Positions 11,991-24,300 of a DNA stretch of 64,000 nucleotides are shown here, piece after piece; within the stretch, counting starts at the first letter, position 1, and the number at the start of each line of letters is the position of its first letter. A program made the position numbers and the translations under genes. Origin of the DNA: Amanita rubescens. Its lineage: Eukaryota > Basidiomycota > Agaricomycetes > Agaricales > Amanitaceae. The stretch spans positions 16,293 through 80,292 of the forward strand of contig WION01000243.1 of the NCBI GenBank assembly GCA_015039365.1, read 5' to 3'. The notes below the pieces were generated by a model. It was given only the letters and a program-made list of their open reading frames with translations, was not told the DNA's origin and did no database searches.

Positions 11991-14822
11991 ATGACTTCAA
12001 ATACACGTGCCAATTCGCCTGAACCACCCGGCCCGCTGCCAATACGTCGTCTAGGACAATCTCTTGTAAACCGCATTGCAGCTGGAGAAGTATGTCACGT
12101 CCTTACCCACGTTCTTTGCTTAACACTCAAATCCTAGATCATCCATCGCCCAGCGTCGGCGCTCAAGGAGATTTTAGAGAACTCACTCGATGCTGGTGCC
12201 ACTTCTATACGCATCACTGTGAAGGACGGTGGATTGAAACTACTGCAACTTCAAGATAATGGCTGTGGTATTCGCGTGAGTCTTAGAACCCATTATTTCA
12301 CAGTAATTCACGTCGTGATGTCATAGAAAGCAGATCTGGCTATTTTAGCGGAGCGTTTTACAACCTCGAAACTCTCCAAATTCTCAGACCTTTCCCATTT
12401 GACGACATATGGGTTCCGTGGAGAAGCGCTGGCATCCATTTCACACGTTTCACGACTATCTGTCATAACTAAGGTGATGGCTGATACATGTGCTTGGAAG
12501 TCGGTGAAAAACACACATTCTTCAATACTGAACTAACCAGTGTCAATAGGGCGTGTTATTTGGATGGGGCGTTAGTTCCGCATAAACCTGGCCAATTGTC
12601 AGAACCTAAGGCATGTGCTGGTAATGACGGTACGACCATCGTCGTAAGGATCCAATTATCTCCCCATTTCGCGATGCAAACATAAGGTTCTAGATTGAAG
12701 ATTTATTCTACAACATTCCGACGCGTCTTTCTGCATTACGCAGTCCATCAGAGGAATATGGGCGCATACTCGATCTGCTGACCCGGTACGCAATACACAA
12801 TTCGAAAGTTTCCTTCTCTTGCAAGAAGGTAAGTAAAGGGAGTTTGAAAATTTGCTCATGTTGATTCGTTGCAGGTTGGATCATCTTCTCCAGATCTGTC
12901 GACGCCGTCGGGGTCCGAAACGACACATGCTATACGGTTACTGTATGGCCATTCCATCGCCAAGGAACTTCTAGAAGCGAAAATATTACCCAAGAATCGA
13001 AAGAAAAAGAGACTATCTGAGAATGACGACGAACTATTAGAGGACAACTCAGAATCTTGGACCGCTGAAGCTTTGTTTACCAATGCCAATTACCAAGCCA
13101 AAAAAATGACATTTATTCTCTTCATCAATCGTATGTCGATTCATAAGAGCCCTGGTACGCTTCTCATCTTACTAGACAGGCTGGTTGAATCTCCTCGCAC
13201 CAAACGCGCTGTTGAATCAATATATAACGGTATATTGCCCAAGGGATCCTTTCCTTTTGTATATCTAAGGTACCCACGATCTATCGATTTTTAACTTGAC
13301 TAATGCCCTTTTCTTTAGTTTGATGATTGACCCCCGGGCCGTCGACGTTAATGTTCATCCAACAAAACGCGAGGTACATTTCCTCAATGAAGAGACGATC
13401 ATCGAAACTATATCAGAGTCTTTGGGTCATGCACTCGCCTCTCAAGGTCAATCTAGGGCCTTTGAATGCCAGGTAGTATACGTACAACACATTAAAAGTT
13501 GTTTTTCCTGATTCAATCTGCTCTTATTTCAGACTTTACTGACTGGAGGAATTGCCGAGCCAGAAAATATAAATAGCAAAAAGCGCAAGGGGAAAGAAAA
13601 AAATGTTGACCAAGACGATGAGACTGAAGGTGCAACGCCATCTACATCTTCCGGTACGTCCAATTAATTTTCGCCATGTATCTAGCTAATGCATACTGAA
13701 AGGGGACACACGCAAAAAGGTGTACTCTCACCAGAAAGTCCGGACGTCTTTGCACGATCGCACACTCGACTCGATGTTCCCTGTGGCAAACCCGGCACAA
13801 GTAGAATTGCAGGAGGCTGCCGTTCAAAATCCAGAAACACCAAAAACAAGAGAGATCAAAGAGTCAGATTGCTCCTTAACTTCTGTTAAAACCTTGCGGC
13901 AAGCTTTTGTGAAAGATAAACATCAACGTACGTGTCTTTTCTCTTTGCCTCTATACCAAAGCCGATTTTCGTCTAGAGTTGACAGAAATCTTGGAGAAAC
14001 ACACCTTTGTGGGCATCGTCGATCTGGAACGTTGTCTATCCTTGATTCAACACTCTACTAACCTGTACCTCGTGAATCACACTGCACTGGCGTTAGTCCT
14101 CAATCTCTGAATTTCTTGAGCGATCGTATTTACCGTCATTTCAGCGAGGAACTATTCTACCAACTCGGACTGAGGCAATTTGGAGACATAAACCGCTTGA
14201 GACTAGAACCTCCACCACCTTTACGATCGTTGGTTGAAATAGCAGTGCAAGTTGAAGAGACCAAAGATAGCCCATTGAGCAAGGCTGAAATTGTCAACGT
14301 ATGCCAATCTCTTCTTTGTCAGTGCCATTAACTTGACGAAGGGTTCATAGCGTATCGTGGATATTCTGATACAAAGACGATCCATGCTTTCAGAGTATTT
14401 CTCGCTGGATATTAGTGAATCAGGCCTAGTAGAGAGCCTTCCTCTTCTCTTACGGGACTATACTCCGAATCTTGACAATCTTCCCAACTTTCTAATGCGA
14501 CTTGGTCCTCAGGTGAGCGCGATGCATTGGGCATCGTACCGTCTGAATTGACGTATTCTAGGTGGATTGGCAGACAGAAATTGAGTGCTTCAACACTTTT
14601 TTCCGAGAACTTGCCTACTTTTACACACCGGGACCGTCGCTAGTCGAGAATGGTGACACCGAGCCGGAAGAGGCGCAAGAAAAGGCGGAACGATGGCAGA
14701 TACAGCACATTTTATTCCCAGCTATGAGACGGTATCTTCAGGCTCCAAAGTCACTCCTTGATCGAGACGTCGTTCAGATTGCCTGTCTGCCAGACCTATA
14801 CAAAGTATTTGAAAGGTGTTGA
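11991..14822 (+). CDS. MLH1: DNA mismatch repair protein MLH1 (MutL homologue 1)
   Basis: GHKL ATPase that acts with PMS1/MLH3 partners after MutS-homologue mismatch recognition in the nucleus. The start [11 protein letters not shown] leads into [14 protein letters not shown]. ATPase motifs are complete: [37 protein letters not shown] and GTTIV. The transducer domain carries [19 protein letters not shown] charged linker ([18 protein letters not shown]) and the conserved [14 protein letters not shown] element follow. The C-terminal dimerisation domain reads [36 protein letters not shown] and ends LYKVFERC, the invariant FERC tail of MLH1 proteins (stop 14820-14822). There are about ten or more short introns; one donor (TGGAA|GTCGGT near 12502) is weak but gives CAWKACYLDG, matching the family. 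Apparently intact single copy. Confidence 0.95.
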
Positions 14823-14930
14823 GCACAACGATGATTAATTGTTACTTGATTATCTGCCATTTCGACTATTATTACAGTAATTGGTGTTGCTATCGTATAG
14901 TTGCTAGTTGTTGTCTTACAAGGAAATCCT
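14823..14930. repeat. intergenic segment, duplicated at about 18231-18335
   Basis: The stretch just after the MLH1 stop (TGATTATCTGCCATTTCGAC, TATTATTACAG, GGTGTTGCTATCGTA and on to TTACAAGG) recurs with few changes at about 18231-18335, just beyond the Furry stop codon. It marks a segmental duplication. Confidence 0.85.
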
Positions 14931-15008
14931 CTTTACACCTCTTCAACTTTTACATCATCCCAACCAGTCATGATGAGATTTGTCCGGCGGATAGTCAACG
15001 ATTCAATA

Positions 15009-16053
15009 CTAATACATACGGTACATTAGCATTAAATGACGTGTGGTGAAAATCTCATACCTAAGCTCCAGAGCGTTCATCGCCTCTTCAACTAAAGTAT
15101 TCGCTTGTTCACTGTCTTTGCCCTTACGCTTGGTTTCCGCAGCCCGGAACTTCCCAAACGCCTCTTGAGCGTGTTTTAAAGCTTCATCCCACTTGTCAAA
15201 GCTCTTTCTAGGTTTCCGTTCAGATCGTTCACGAAACGACGTCAAGCTCGAGATGTAAGCGCCCATGAACAAGTCAAATATTATCTCGCATATTCGACGA
15301 AGACCAGCTATGAAACGGTCGGGACCGTCTAACGTGAAATCAGTGAGTCGCAGACCACGGCGGTGTTCGGCAGGATCTCCGGGAAGGCAGCCACGAGTGA
15401 ATTTGCGTGTCTTTCCATCGAATGAAAAGAATTCGAACGACATGCCATCACAGAGAATACCAATGACGGGCACGTCAAAACCTTCCGCTGCATTATTCCA
15501 ATCGCACGCTGGGGACTCGAACGAATAAAATACTACATCGGGTATAGGAAAAAATGACCCACTATCGCATTTCGCTATGACTTGAGCAATCGCGTCCAAA
15601 CGCTCAGCATCATTGCCAATTTTAAACTTCACCTCGATGAACACAACAGAGATCGAGCCAAATGCTTTAAAATAGTGCTCAATCCTGCCCCGTGTGCTCG
15701 TTTCAGGAATATTTCTAAAAGCAAAACCGAATTGAGCTATCAGGCGGTTGAAAATCTGTCGTTATATGCTTTAATTTGGGCAGTGTGTACGTAAAAAATC
15801 ATCTCACCGGAGAGAGGAAACGGGATCTTGCCGCTTCATTATTTTGGGCGGACAGTGGACCATATTGAACCAGTAGAACATCCATGTCCTCTACAATAGA
15901 CCGGAAAAGGTCGGTGGGGGTGCGAGAGCGATGGAGGTTGAACGTCCCGATGTCATCTAACTCTAGCCGGGGGTTAAGCTCAACAAATTCGGCCATGTCT
16001 TCAAACTTGAAATTGGACAAACTAGCCTCCACGCGTTCATCTACCGAAGACAT
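15009..16053 (-). CDS. hypothetical protein, possible PD-(D/E)XK nuclease-like fold
   Basis: Not a named family to me. Exon 1 starts MSSVDERVEASLSNFKF (16053) and runs through LDDIGTFNLHRSRTPTDL to SRFLSP. An intron of about 120 nt ends TTTTAG near 15730, and exon 2 reads NIPETSTRGRIEHYFKAF, VVFIEVKFKIGND and ERLDAIAQVIAKCD, then PVIGILCDGMSFEFFSF. The pattern E-V-K followed by a Q-containing helix resembles the core of restriction-endonuclease-like folds; this is inference from pattern only. The C-terminus is helical and Lys-rich. The 3' end (stop near 15009) may be extended by splicing. The gene sits as an insertion between duplicated pieces of the MLH1-Furry intergenic region. Confidence 0.55.
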
Positions 16054-16317
16054 TAGAGCATAAAACCGAAGAGCAACAACAAACCTCTAAGGGACTTCCG
16101 CAAGACATTCCGGTCAAATCTGTATGCATTCAGGAGCCAGAGTACAGCCGATTTAGCTGATTCATAATTCGAAACAAGTGAAGAGAGCCCATCCTCAATC
16201 GGCAGCTTTCTTAGCGGATGAAGAAGACAAAAGCATAAGGTAGTTTAAGTGAGGTACACTACGATCGACTATGCCCTACCATGCGCTGTAAGCGCCACGG
16301 GGCCTAAACAAGGTTAT

Positions 16318-16336
16318 AAAAAAAAAAAAAAAAAAA
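16318..16336. repeat. poly-A run (19 bases)
   Basis: Nineteen consecutive A residues, close to the left border of the duplicated Furry fragment. It could be the tail of a retro-inserted sequence or simple slippage. Confidence 0.7.
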
Positions 16337-16399
16337 TCGGCAGCTTCTCGCCCTCGAATTTTCTCTTAGGCGCCATCGGAAAGAGTTGTGGCACTATGT

Positions 16400-16730
16400 C
16401 GCGCAGCAGTGAACTTGAGAGGTGTTTACAGAGTGTAAAACATCACGAGAGTAAATAATGAAAGCATCCGAGTCCGATTCGTCAGATTCATCATCAAATA
16501 GACCAGTGCGACTACCAACCCTAAAAACATCCAAGACAGGCTGGGGAATGTCTACTACCGTTGCTGCCGTCGTGGATTTAGCAAGGATCGCTGCTGCTCG
16601 CGCCTCTAAGTGACGTCGATTTGGAGTTGAAATCGTGTAATCCTTTATTTAACGAGACCGCCCAAATCGTCTTCTGTTGCGGGTTCCAGTATATCCGCCG
16701 GGCTTCTATTTCGAGATTAGCCGGCGAGGG
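16400..16730 (-). pseudogene. degenerate copy of the Furry gene 3' end
   Basis: Matches about 18358-18760, the last roughly 110 codons of the Furry-like gene, with small deletions. The shared core includes CAAATAGACCA, CTACCAACCCTAAAAACATC, AATGTCTACTACCGTTGCTG and ACGAGACCGCCCAAATCGTC. The copy has lost codons and has no upstream gene, so it is a dead fragment. It marks the left arm of a duplication whose right arm is the intact gene end. Confidence 0.9.
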
Positions 16731-16739
16731 ATAAAAATC

Positions 16740-18092
16740 ACAGCGGGGTAAGCAAGCAGGGCACTAAGGGCAGGCGGTGGTTATCGTCTGTTCCAGTTTT
16801 TGGGAATTGGGCTGTTACGGATGTCTTGTCGCTCAATTTACCCACCATGTCCACCTTGACTTTCAGTTCCTTATCACTACTATGCAGCGGTTTTCTTAAA
16901 ACCGGTTTGGATTGCATGAACAACGAGACAAACCGGACCATAGAACACGTTGAGAATGCGAACGCCCAGCTCTTGGTTTTTGAGAAGGTTCCTGAGGAGC
17001 GTCGTATAGTTGGAAACGGGACAACTAGGACTAGGACCGACTCACTCAAGATCCTTAGAGAGATGCTAAACAACGCCCCCAACGTTATGTCGCGTGCGCG
17101 GTAATTTGTTGCAACTATCGTGAGAAAAAATTGGTTATGTATGTTGGCATCCGCGTTTTCTTGTATGTCTCTTACTACTTCCTCGCTCATCATTTACCGG
17201 CAGTTAAGGGCGTATATAAAAATAAAGTGCCTTCCGTTAGTACCTTGGGTGAAACAGGAACATCGATGACCGTTATGGAAGAAGAGAGAGAATCCCCATT
17301 TCCTCCAACTCGTATGTTTTTTGTTCGAACTAAAATTTGATTTTTACGTCCAAAACAGCTCAAAGAGCGTCAAGCAAACAAATGTGCCGTGATAGAACCA
17401 GCATCTGGCAGTAAGATTTCGACCATTGGCGCCCGGATTATTCGAAGGTCGAGTCACTCGCTAAAGCGAACAAATCAAATCCAGGATTGGTCAGTACTCA
17501 TTCTCTCATCTTCTCATTCCGTATGCCTCTGAGAGCCTCTTGTAGGATATCTCTTTGCCGGAGACTTAAGACATCCTCTGGCATTATGCCGACCTTTCGA
17601 GCGTCTTGAAAATATTGTAGATTTTGATTTGCCAAGTAATGGAATATTGTTAGAGAAATCAATGCATTATGCATTTGACAACTTTGAATAGCGCTTTGAA
17701 GCAACGGTCTGTACTCCCATAATTCAATGTTTTCTACTAGCTCACTCCAATAGAACGAACCCGATGTGTACAACGTGAAGTGGCTCTCAGAGTTTCCCGA
17801 GACAATCTGGGCACTTTGCGGCAGTCGTCAGGTAACATTCACAGATCACTCAGAGGCTATCCCTCTCCCAAACGCCCGGTTCCTGGCAATTCATGCACCT
17901 CTTGCCAAGGTCCTTCTTTTGAGTGGTGCGGCGGAACCTTTGGATCTTGTTATGGACAGGTTCGATTTTGGATCTTCTCCTGTGCCCTCCGAGAAGAGCG
18001 CTGATCTTGACATTCGATTGTCGCTTCTCGATCTAAATGCTGAATTTTGCCACCGACATGTATTTAGAATGACCAGACCAGATGAGCCTTGA
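16740..18092 (+). pseudogene. HNH-nuclease-type gene, inactivated
   Basis: Pieces of one protein occur in order on the plus strand: SSLSLLCSGFLKTG, EHVENANAQLLVFEKVPEER, DSLKILREMLNNAP, then LKERQANKCAVIEPASGS and STIGARIIRRSSH (the HNH core, where related fungal proteins have AHI), RPFERLENIVDFDLPSNGI with HYAFDNFE, and IPLPNARFLAIHAPLAKVL with LLSGAAEPLDLVMDRFDF at the end. The catalytic His position is Arg (CGG at 17434-17436), TAG at 17689-17691 interrupts the frame after FDNFE, and the first part needs frame changes. The family is the long HNH-type protein abundant in Agaricomycetes. A shorter frameshifted relative lies at 42.0-42.5 kb. Confidence 0.75.
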
Positions 18093-18230
18093 CGCATACG
18101 CTTCAAGGCTAAATCTTACCCGGATTATAATCTACTACTGAGCCCATTTGCCGTATGCTTTTGGCGCTGTGTAATGCAACTATGCACGACTTGGATACAG
18201 TTCATGTCTGCTAGATTATACAGAGTGTTT

Positions 18231-18335
18231 TAAAGATGTTGAGTAAAACGATGATTTATTACTTGATTATCTGCCATTCCGATTATTATTACAGTATTGG
18301 TGTCGCTATCGTACAGTTGCGTTACAAGGATGCAA
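18231..18335. repeat. second copy of the MLH1-Furry intergenic segment
   Basis: Direct copy of 14823-14930 (shared TTACTTGATTATCTGCCATT, TATTATTACAGT, TTACAAGG). Here it abuts the intact Furry 3' end, presumably the ancestral arrangement. Confidence 0.85.
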
Positions 18336-18384
18336 GAGTCTAATAGATAAATATGTTGCACAGCAATAAAGCACGAATGAAGAA

Positions 18385-21300
18385 CTAGCGAAGGCGTTTG
18401 CCATTCTTAGAGCGTAAAACATTAGGAGAGTCAAAAATGAAAGCGTCGTCCTCCGAGTCCGAGTCCGAATCGTCAGATTCTTCATCAAATAGACCACCGC
18501 GGCTACCAACCCTAAAAACATCCAAGAAAGGGGTCTGAGGAATGTCTGCTACCGTTGCTGCTGCTGTGGATTTAGCCAGAATCGCTGCCACTCGCGCCTC
18601 CAGGCGTCGATTTGGTGTTGGCGGTGCCTTTCTTGCTCGAGATGGCCCTTCTTGGAAGAAACTTGTCAAATCGTGCAGGTCTTTAACGAGACCGCCCAAA
18701 TCGTCCTCTGTCGCGGACTGTAAATCCGCCAGGGCCTCTACTTCCGGCTCGAAATCAATGCGAGATGGACGCGTCGGCATAGAGCAAGTGTCAAAGACAG
18801 CACCAACGTTGGCTCGGCACGTCTCTCGCTGTGGCTCAACCTGTGGAATACACCATCCAGATTCCTCAGGAACTCCGAAAATGGTGGTAGCTGTGTCAGA
18901 ATTCTGGAGGGTCTGGATGTGCATGCTCATTCGGAGAACATGCTTCGCGGTTGGTCCACGATTCAACAAGACCATGGGCTCCTCAAGGACATCAAGTGCT
19001 TGCATTGCAAGATCGGTCTCCAGCAAGCGTAGCAAAGGCATAAGTAGTTCCGACCCCAACAGTTCGAACGGGTTGCGTGTTTCTCGCTGCTGGAAAAGCA
19101 GTTTCAAGATTTGCATGGAATGAATCCGTAGCCACCGTTCGTGATTCAGGACCAAGCTCAATAACAGGGTGACAACCTCTGTCCACTGTTCGCTACCGTA
19201 GTGTTCACGAAGGCTTGAGACTGACTGACGCAGGAAGTCGTCCTTGGTTCTGAAGCTATTCTTGGCAAAAGAGGCCATGATTCTTTGTATGCTTGGGCGT
19301 CCTTCTTTCGTGACCAGACTACTGACATTCTGAGCAAACACTTTTAGAGTATCATCCTGTTTCTCGGATGTCATTGCATGTAGACACCATGGTAGCAACA
19401 ACGTGTACAAATCCCGTACACGCCCTGGGGATGGGTCTACAAGACGATTGTCTTGTTTATTCGTCGAGAGACGAAGTAGAGTTTTAAAAGTCAACCCCGA
19501 CGTAACGGACGAACGCAAGCCTTTGAGTAATAAAGGCTGAAGGCACGCAGGCCCAGACCAATTCTTCGGCTGATGTGACAAGAGGAAGTCGGTAGTGCTA
19601 GAATCCAGAGGGAATCTTGTTAAGATTGAGTTTAAGAGTAGAAGCACTTGGCGGAACTCTCTTTCGACGGTAGTTGAAAGACAAGCGCATGTACTCCAGA
19701 AAAGTTGGGGCAACAGGTTCCTGTCAACATCTTCCATTTCGACAATAGCTGAAATGGTTCGTATGATCTCGCAGTTGAAAGGCTCAATATTCTCTTCCAC
19801 AGGTGCCGAAATAGTGTTGGACAGTCTCCCCAACAAAAGCGCCATATCACTTTGTTTTACACGCGGTGCCAAGGCTCGGAAAATTTGAAGCGATCGAAAT
19901 GCATTCTGGCGAATAGAGCAAGACGTTCCCCAAGTCAGGGCAACAGAACCCCACGACTCCGTTAAAGAGGGGAATAGGGGATCCAACAACTCTACGACCT
20001 GAGCGCAGAGCCATTTGAGCTTGGGTCCCAAATCAGCTTCCGGTTCATCTTCTTTCCAATAATGAGACTCGGCCTCCTGCTCCAACTGGTTAAGTGCATC
20101 GCGAGCAGTTGGCTGACCACGAGCAATTGTCCGATCGGGTAGTTCGTCTAACCCAGGAATCCAAGATCTGATGAGTTGAAAAAGCATGCGTTGAGCTCGA
20201 CAGCGTACTTGAGAGTTACGGTGATCAAGATGAATTACAAGCACGTGAAGCAGCGTAGGTAAACGTGTCTTCAACTCCCAGTGACGCTGCAAGGCGACAT
20301 CAGTCAAAAACAGCCAAGCAAATTGCGCAGAACCAAGTTGTAGGCGAGGTTGTTCAGCAAACAATGCATCAAGTTCTGACCATAATTCCACGTCCTGAGC
20401 TTCAGGGAACGTTAATTTGTGATCGATGGTAGGTAGCATGCGAGCAGGCTCGATCATGGAGCATAGGTCGTCGAATATTTGGCGTCCAACGTGGGTCTGA
20501 CAAAGAGAGGCGACAATATTGGCAGCGCAGGAAATGAAGGCAGCGCTTCCAATCTTATGAGATTGCTCAAGGAGGAATCTGATCGTGGCATGACCATTCG
20601 ATTGGCAAGGAGGCTCCACCAATCTCGACCAAATGGTCAGAATCTGTTCGCAATGGGTTTGTCCAAACCGCAGAGTTAAGGATATAAGGTGATAAAGTGC
20701 GAGTGTCCCGCCCTGCGACAGGCTTTGCTTGTCCTCTGTTAAGAGCTGGATATTTGGTATCCAGGACTCCAGGCCTTGTAGCATTAGTAGAACGATCACA
20801 GTCTTATTCTTGTCCTCTGGCAGAGTTGGCAGCCAGATAGCTACACGAACGAGTATATCGTGGGCTTGGTTCGGGTGTTCGCCAGCGAGAAAGTCTGCAA
20901 TGAGACGGTGCGCATGAAGATATGTCCCCGAAGCTAAGCTACAGACGAATGGTTCAAAGTTGAACATTGAAAGCAGGCCGTTGGATTTGACATGCAACGA
21001 TTCCAACATATTAAATGCGCGTCGGCGAATCTCTGTGGAAGGATTACACAAGTTCGTCAATCCCAGACAGATGACTTGTCCAAATGAAAAACCGTGCTCT
21101 TCCTGGTAGCAGACGACGTCTGAGAGGACTTCAAAAAAGCGACCACCGGACTCGGGCTGATCTGATGAAACTGCAGCCCGCTTCAATGCCTCGGTTATCA
21201 GCTCTGCATTCAACGGGTTAGAAACGAGAATGGTGGATAGTGCCTTTCTGTAATCGCGAGCTGCTCAGTGCCTTCTCGCGAATGAAAAGCTATACACTTA

Positions 21301-24300
21301 CTTCCCCCTTTCCTGATTCAGGTTGTTCGAAGAGGATAAGATGGCGAAGAGCCGGTCTAACACCGCGCACGCCGTTAACGGCTTCAGGAATTCTGCCGGA
21401 GGGCGATCCGTAGGCGAGTTAGCCGAAAGATCTGGTGGAAAGAAGGCCTTGGGCTGAAAATGAACTCATCAAATCATATCAAATAGAAATCATCGGGAGT
21501 TGGCCTACACAAAGCGATGTCAAAGCCCCAATAGCAGCCTGAGAGAGTGAAGTCGACTCTCTTTTGAACCGCTCTACGAAATCTGCTGGGCTTTGTGAAC
21601 TAGAGGCGACAGCTCTCTGCATCAGAATAAACCGCTGTTTGGCAGAATCAGCTTGAGGGCCCAATTGGCACCAATCTTCGCACAGGTGGTACAAGGTCAG
21701 ATGCATGTTCGGGGGTATAAATCGGTCAGAGTCCTTCAGCGTTGCAAGGCCATCAAACAGGCGCTCAACCAATCCACAGAAATATTGACGCAACAGTTGA
21801 AGGGTGTGATTGTTGCGGACATCCGGCGCCGCTAGAAACGCTTGCGTGTTGCGCACAAACTTGAGAACGTTTGCCAGAGCGGCTTGCCTACCCGTCGCCC
21901 GCTGTTGATGGAGTAGATGCGCCGTTAGATAATAAATTCGCGCCACGGCAGCATGAAGCCGCTCTTGTCGCCTGGATCGATCTATTGATAACGAGGCTCC
22001 TGCTGTCTTGGTTTTTGAATCATCGTGTACTTGACGGTTGCCAAGGATCTCCCCAACCTTAGCCCTTGGATCATCGTAAAATTGCCGACTGGCTAGGAGG
22101 CTTAGGTCCTCCAATAGCTGAGGATAAGCGATGGATGGGAATGAGCTGATACACAAGACAGCCGTATCACGGAAATGCATGTACTCGGAGTCCAAGAATG
22201 GGGTGAGATATCGGAACAGTCCGCGGGTTGTCGAGAGTCGTTCCCGTTCAAATGCAGCATCAGATGGGACCTGTGTATGTTCCCTGTTCAGGGGTCCAGG
22301 TCGTAAAGGCTCTGATACCATGGCAGTGGCACACAGCACCTTAACCCAGGTGTACCATTGGTCGACAAGTGGTTTTTGTTCCTTCAAGAGCCTGAGGCCA
22401 TCGCTCAAGCTTGCAGGACTGCGACCAGACAGTCCAGGTGGAACTCTACTGCTCAGACCGGCCACCAGAGAAATCGTGGGATGAAGGCGAGGGACGGCAG
22501 CAATTAGACTCTCCCGCACAGAGAACAACGATTGACTGTACGTGTCCAGTGCCAACTGCATAAGCTGAGGGAAAATGTACCGCCAAATTTTGCGATCCTT
22601 ATCGGAATCGCTTTCAGCAATGCGTAGAGGAATATCCTGATACTTGGACTGACGCCAATGATCCAGTCTAGTTTGCTCAGTCACGTCAAATAGTTCGTTG
22701 AAACCATCCAAGTATGTTTTGTCGTAATGCTTTCCCTGCAAGCACTCGACCATGTGAAGATTGAAGGTTATGGTACCATTCACTTCCGGATTTGACTCCA
22801 GTTCCGAAAGGAAGTCGCTTAAACAGCGAATAGTTTTTACACCAGACGAATGGATAGACCACGTCTCGTGAACCATGAGAAACATAGCTCCTGACTCAAC
22901 CTCTCGGAGACGAGCAGTGATAGCCTGCTCTTCCTTGACCAAAAAGTCTTTTGGTTGCTGCAACAGACCTTTGACCCAGTTATCAACGATAGAGACCCAC
23001 AAGTACAGCAATTGAGGGACCTCTACCAGCAGCTTGGTGATTGGGCCCTCCGAGATACGAGTGGCGCTAAAAAGGAAATGGTGGAAACGAGAGATGATCG
23101 TGAGCGCGTTGTTCCTATCTGACATGAACCGCTTCAATGCATCGCTTGCTGCATCGCACAGCGCGGGCTCCACATGAATTACAGCATGTAACAACATTTC
23201 GATAGCGTCGGAGAGAGGAATGGAGGAATGATAAAAGCGTGGCCATGATTCAAAGCACGTCCGCAATAGATTGATATGTGAGGTATACATGCCAGGGTAG
23301 CCAACGAGAGTTCCGTCCATATGTCGCTTGACCACGAAGTTGTGTGACTCCTCGTACGGGACGGCTGAACGTTGATAATACCATTGTTCGTCGAGTATAG
23401 ACATAGGGCCAACCACCTTTGCGCAATGAGACGCAATGATTGCCAAAGCAGACATGCAGCGGTCAACGAGGGACGAAACGCCGAACTTGGCAAGCACGGC
23501 TGGGGTAACATAATCGGAAGACGAGGGATAATCATCTGAAGGAGGAAAGTTCGTAAAATCATGCCCGGAGGGCCAAACGGGGGCTGCATTTTCTTTTTCC
23601 AATGCGTGCAACGATAATAACAGTGCATGCACTGCAATCGTCGCTCGTTCGGGGGCTAGGTGATGGGCAACGTTCGAAGGCTGACGATTAATGGCGGGCT
23701 CTTGCATTAATTCCAAGCAGTGTTCTTGTCCATATTCCGAATGTCGAGATACGATGAAATGAACGATGTAAACGAATGGTTCAAGGCGATCTTCTGGAGG
23801 GTAAATCGTTTGTTTGTTGGGAGGGAAAAAGTGCTTGAGCAGTGTATCCAGCTTAGTGGTTGTCGTAGAGGCAGATTCGGGGCAGCGGTACAAGTAAGTC
23901 CAGAATAACCTTAAGATCCCATTCATAATCATCGTCCGCGTACTTTTTTCCTAGCAAGAGTTCTAGCGATGGGTACCATGAGAAAAAGCTGAAACTACCT
24001 TTAATTTGGATATCGAAGCTTCCAAACACGACATCCAGTTCTTTAGAAAAAAGGCCTGAGGTGCCACACACAAACTAATAATGGCCAGGGGGAAAGCTGA
24101 TTGCCAATAGCGTGGCTTGGCCATCATCTCCCTTGCCTTTGGGAAAATGGTCTCTATGGCTTTTCCCCATTGGGGATGATTAATTTCCGCCTGGGCAGTC
24201 TTGTAGAGAGTTCAGGATCCGCGTAGAAAGTGTCAAGGCATGCGCCGTACCTTTCCGATCGGATGCAGAAGTTGAACAAGAATATCTGCAAACGCAATCT

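Noticed and set aside
17498..17773. 91-codon minus-strand ORF with protein-like composition
   Set aside because: The plus strand here carries recognisable HNH-protein segments (RPFERLENIVDFDL) between other parts of the same gene, so the minus frame is a shadow.
20479..23908. Several plus-strand ORFs of 60-190 codons opposite the Furry gene
   Set aside because: All lie within long conserved minus-strand exons and have no independent signal.
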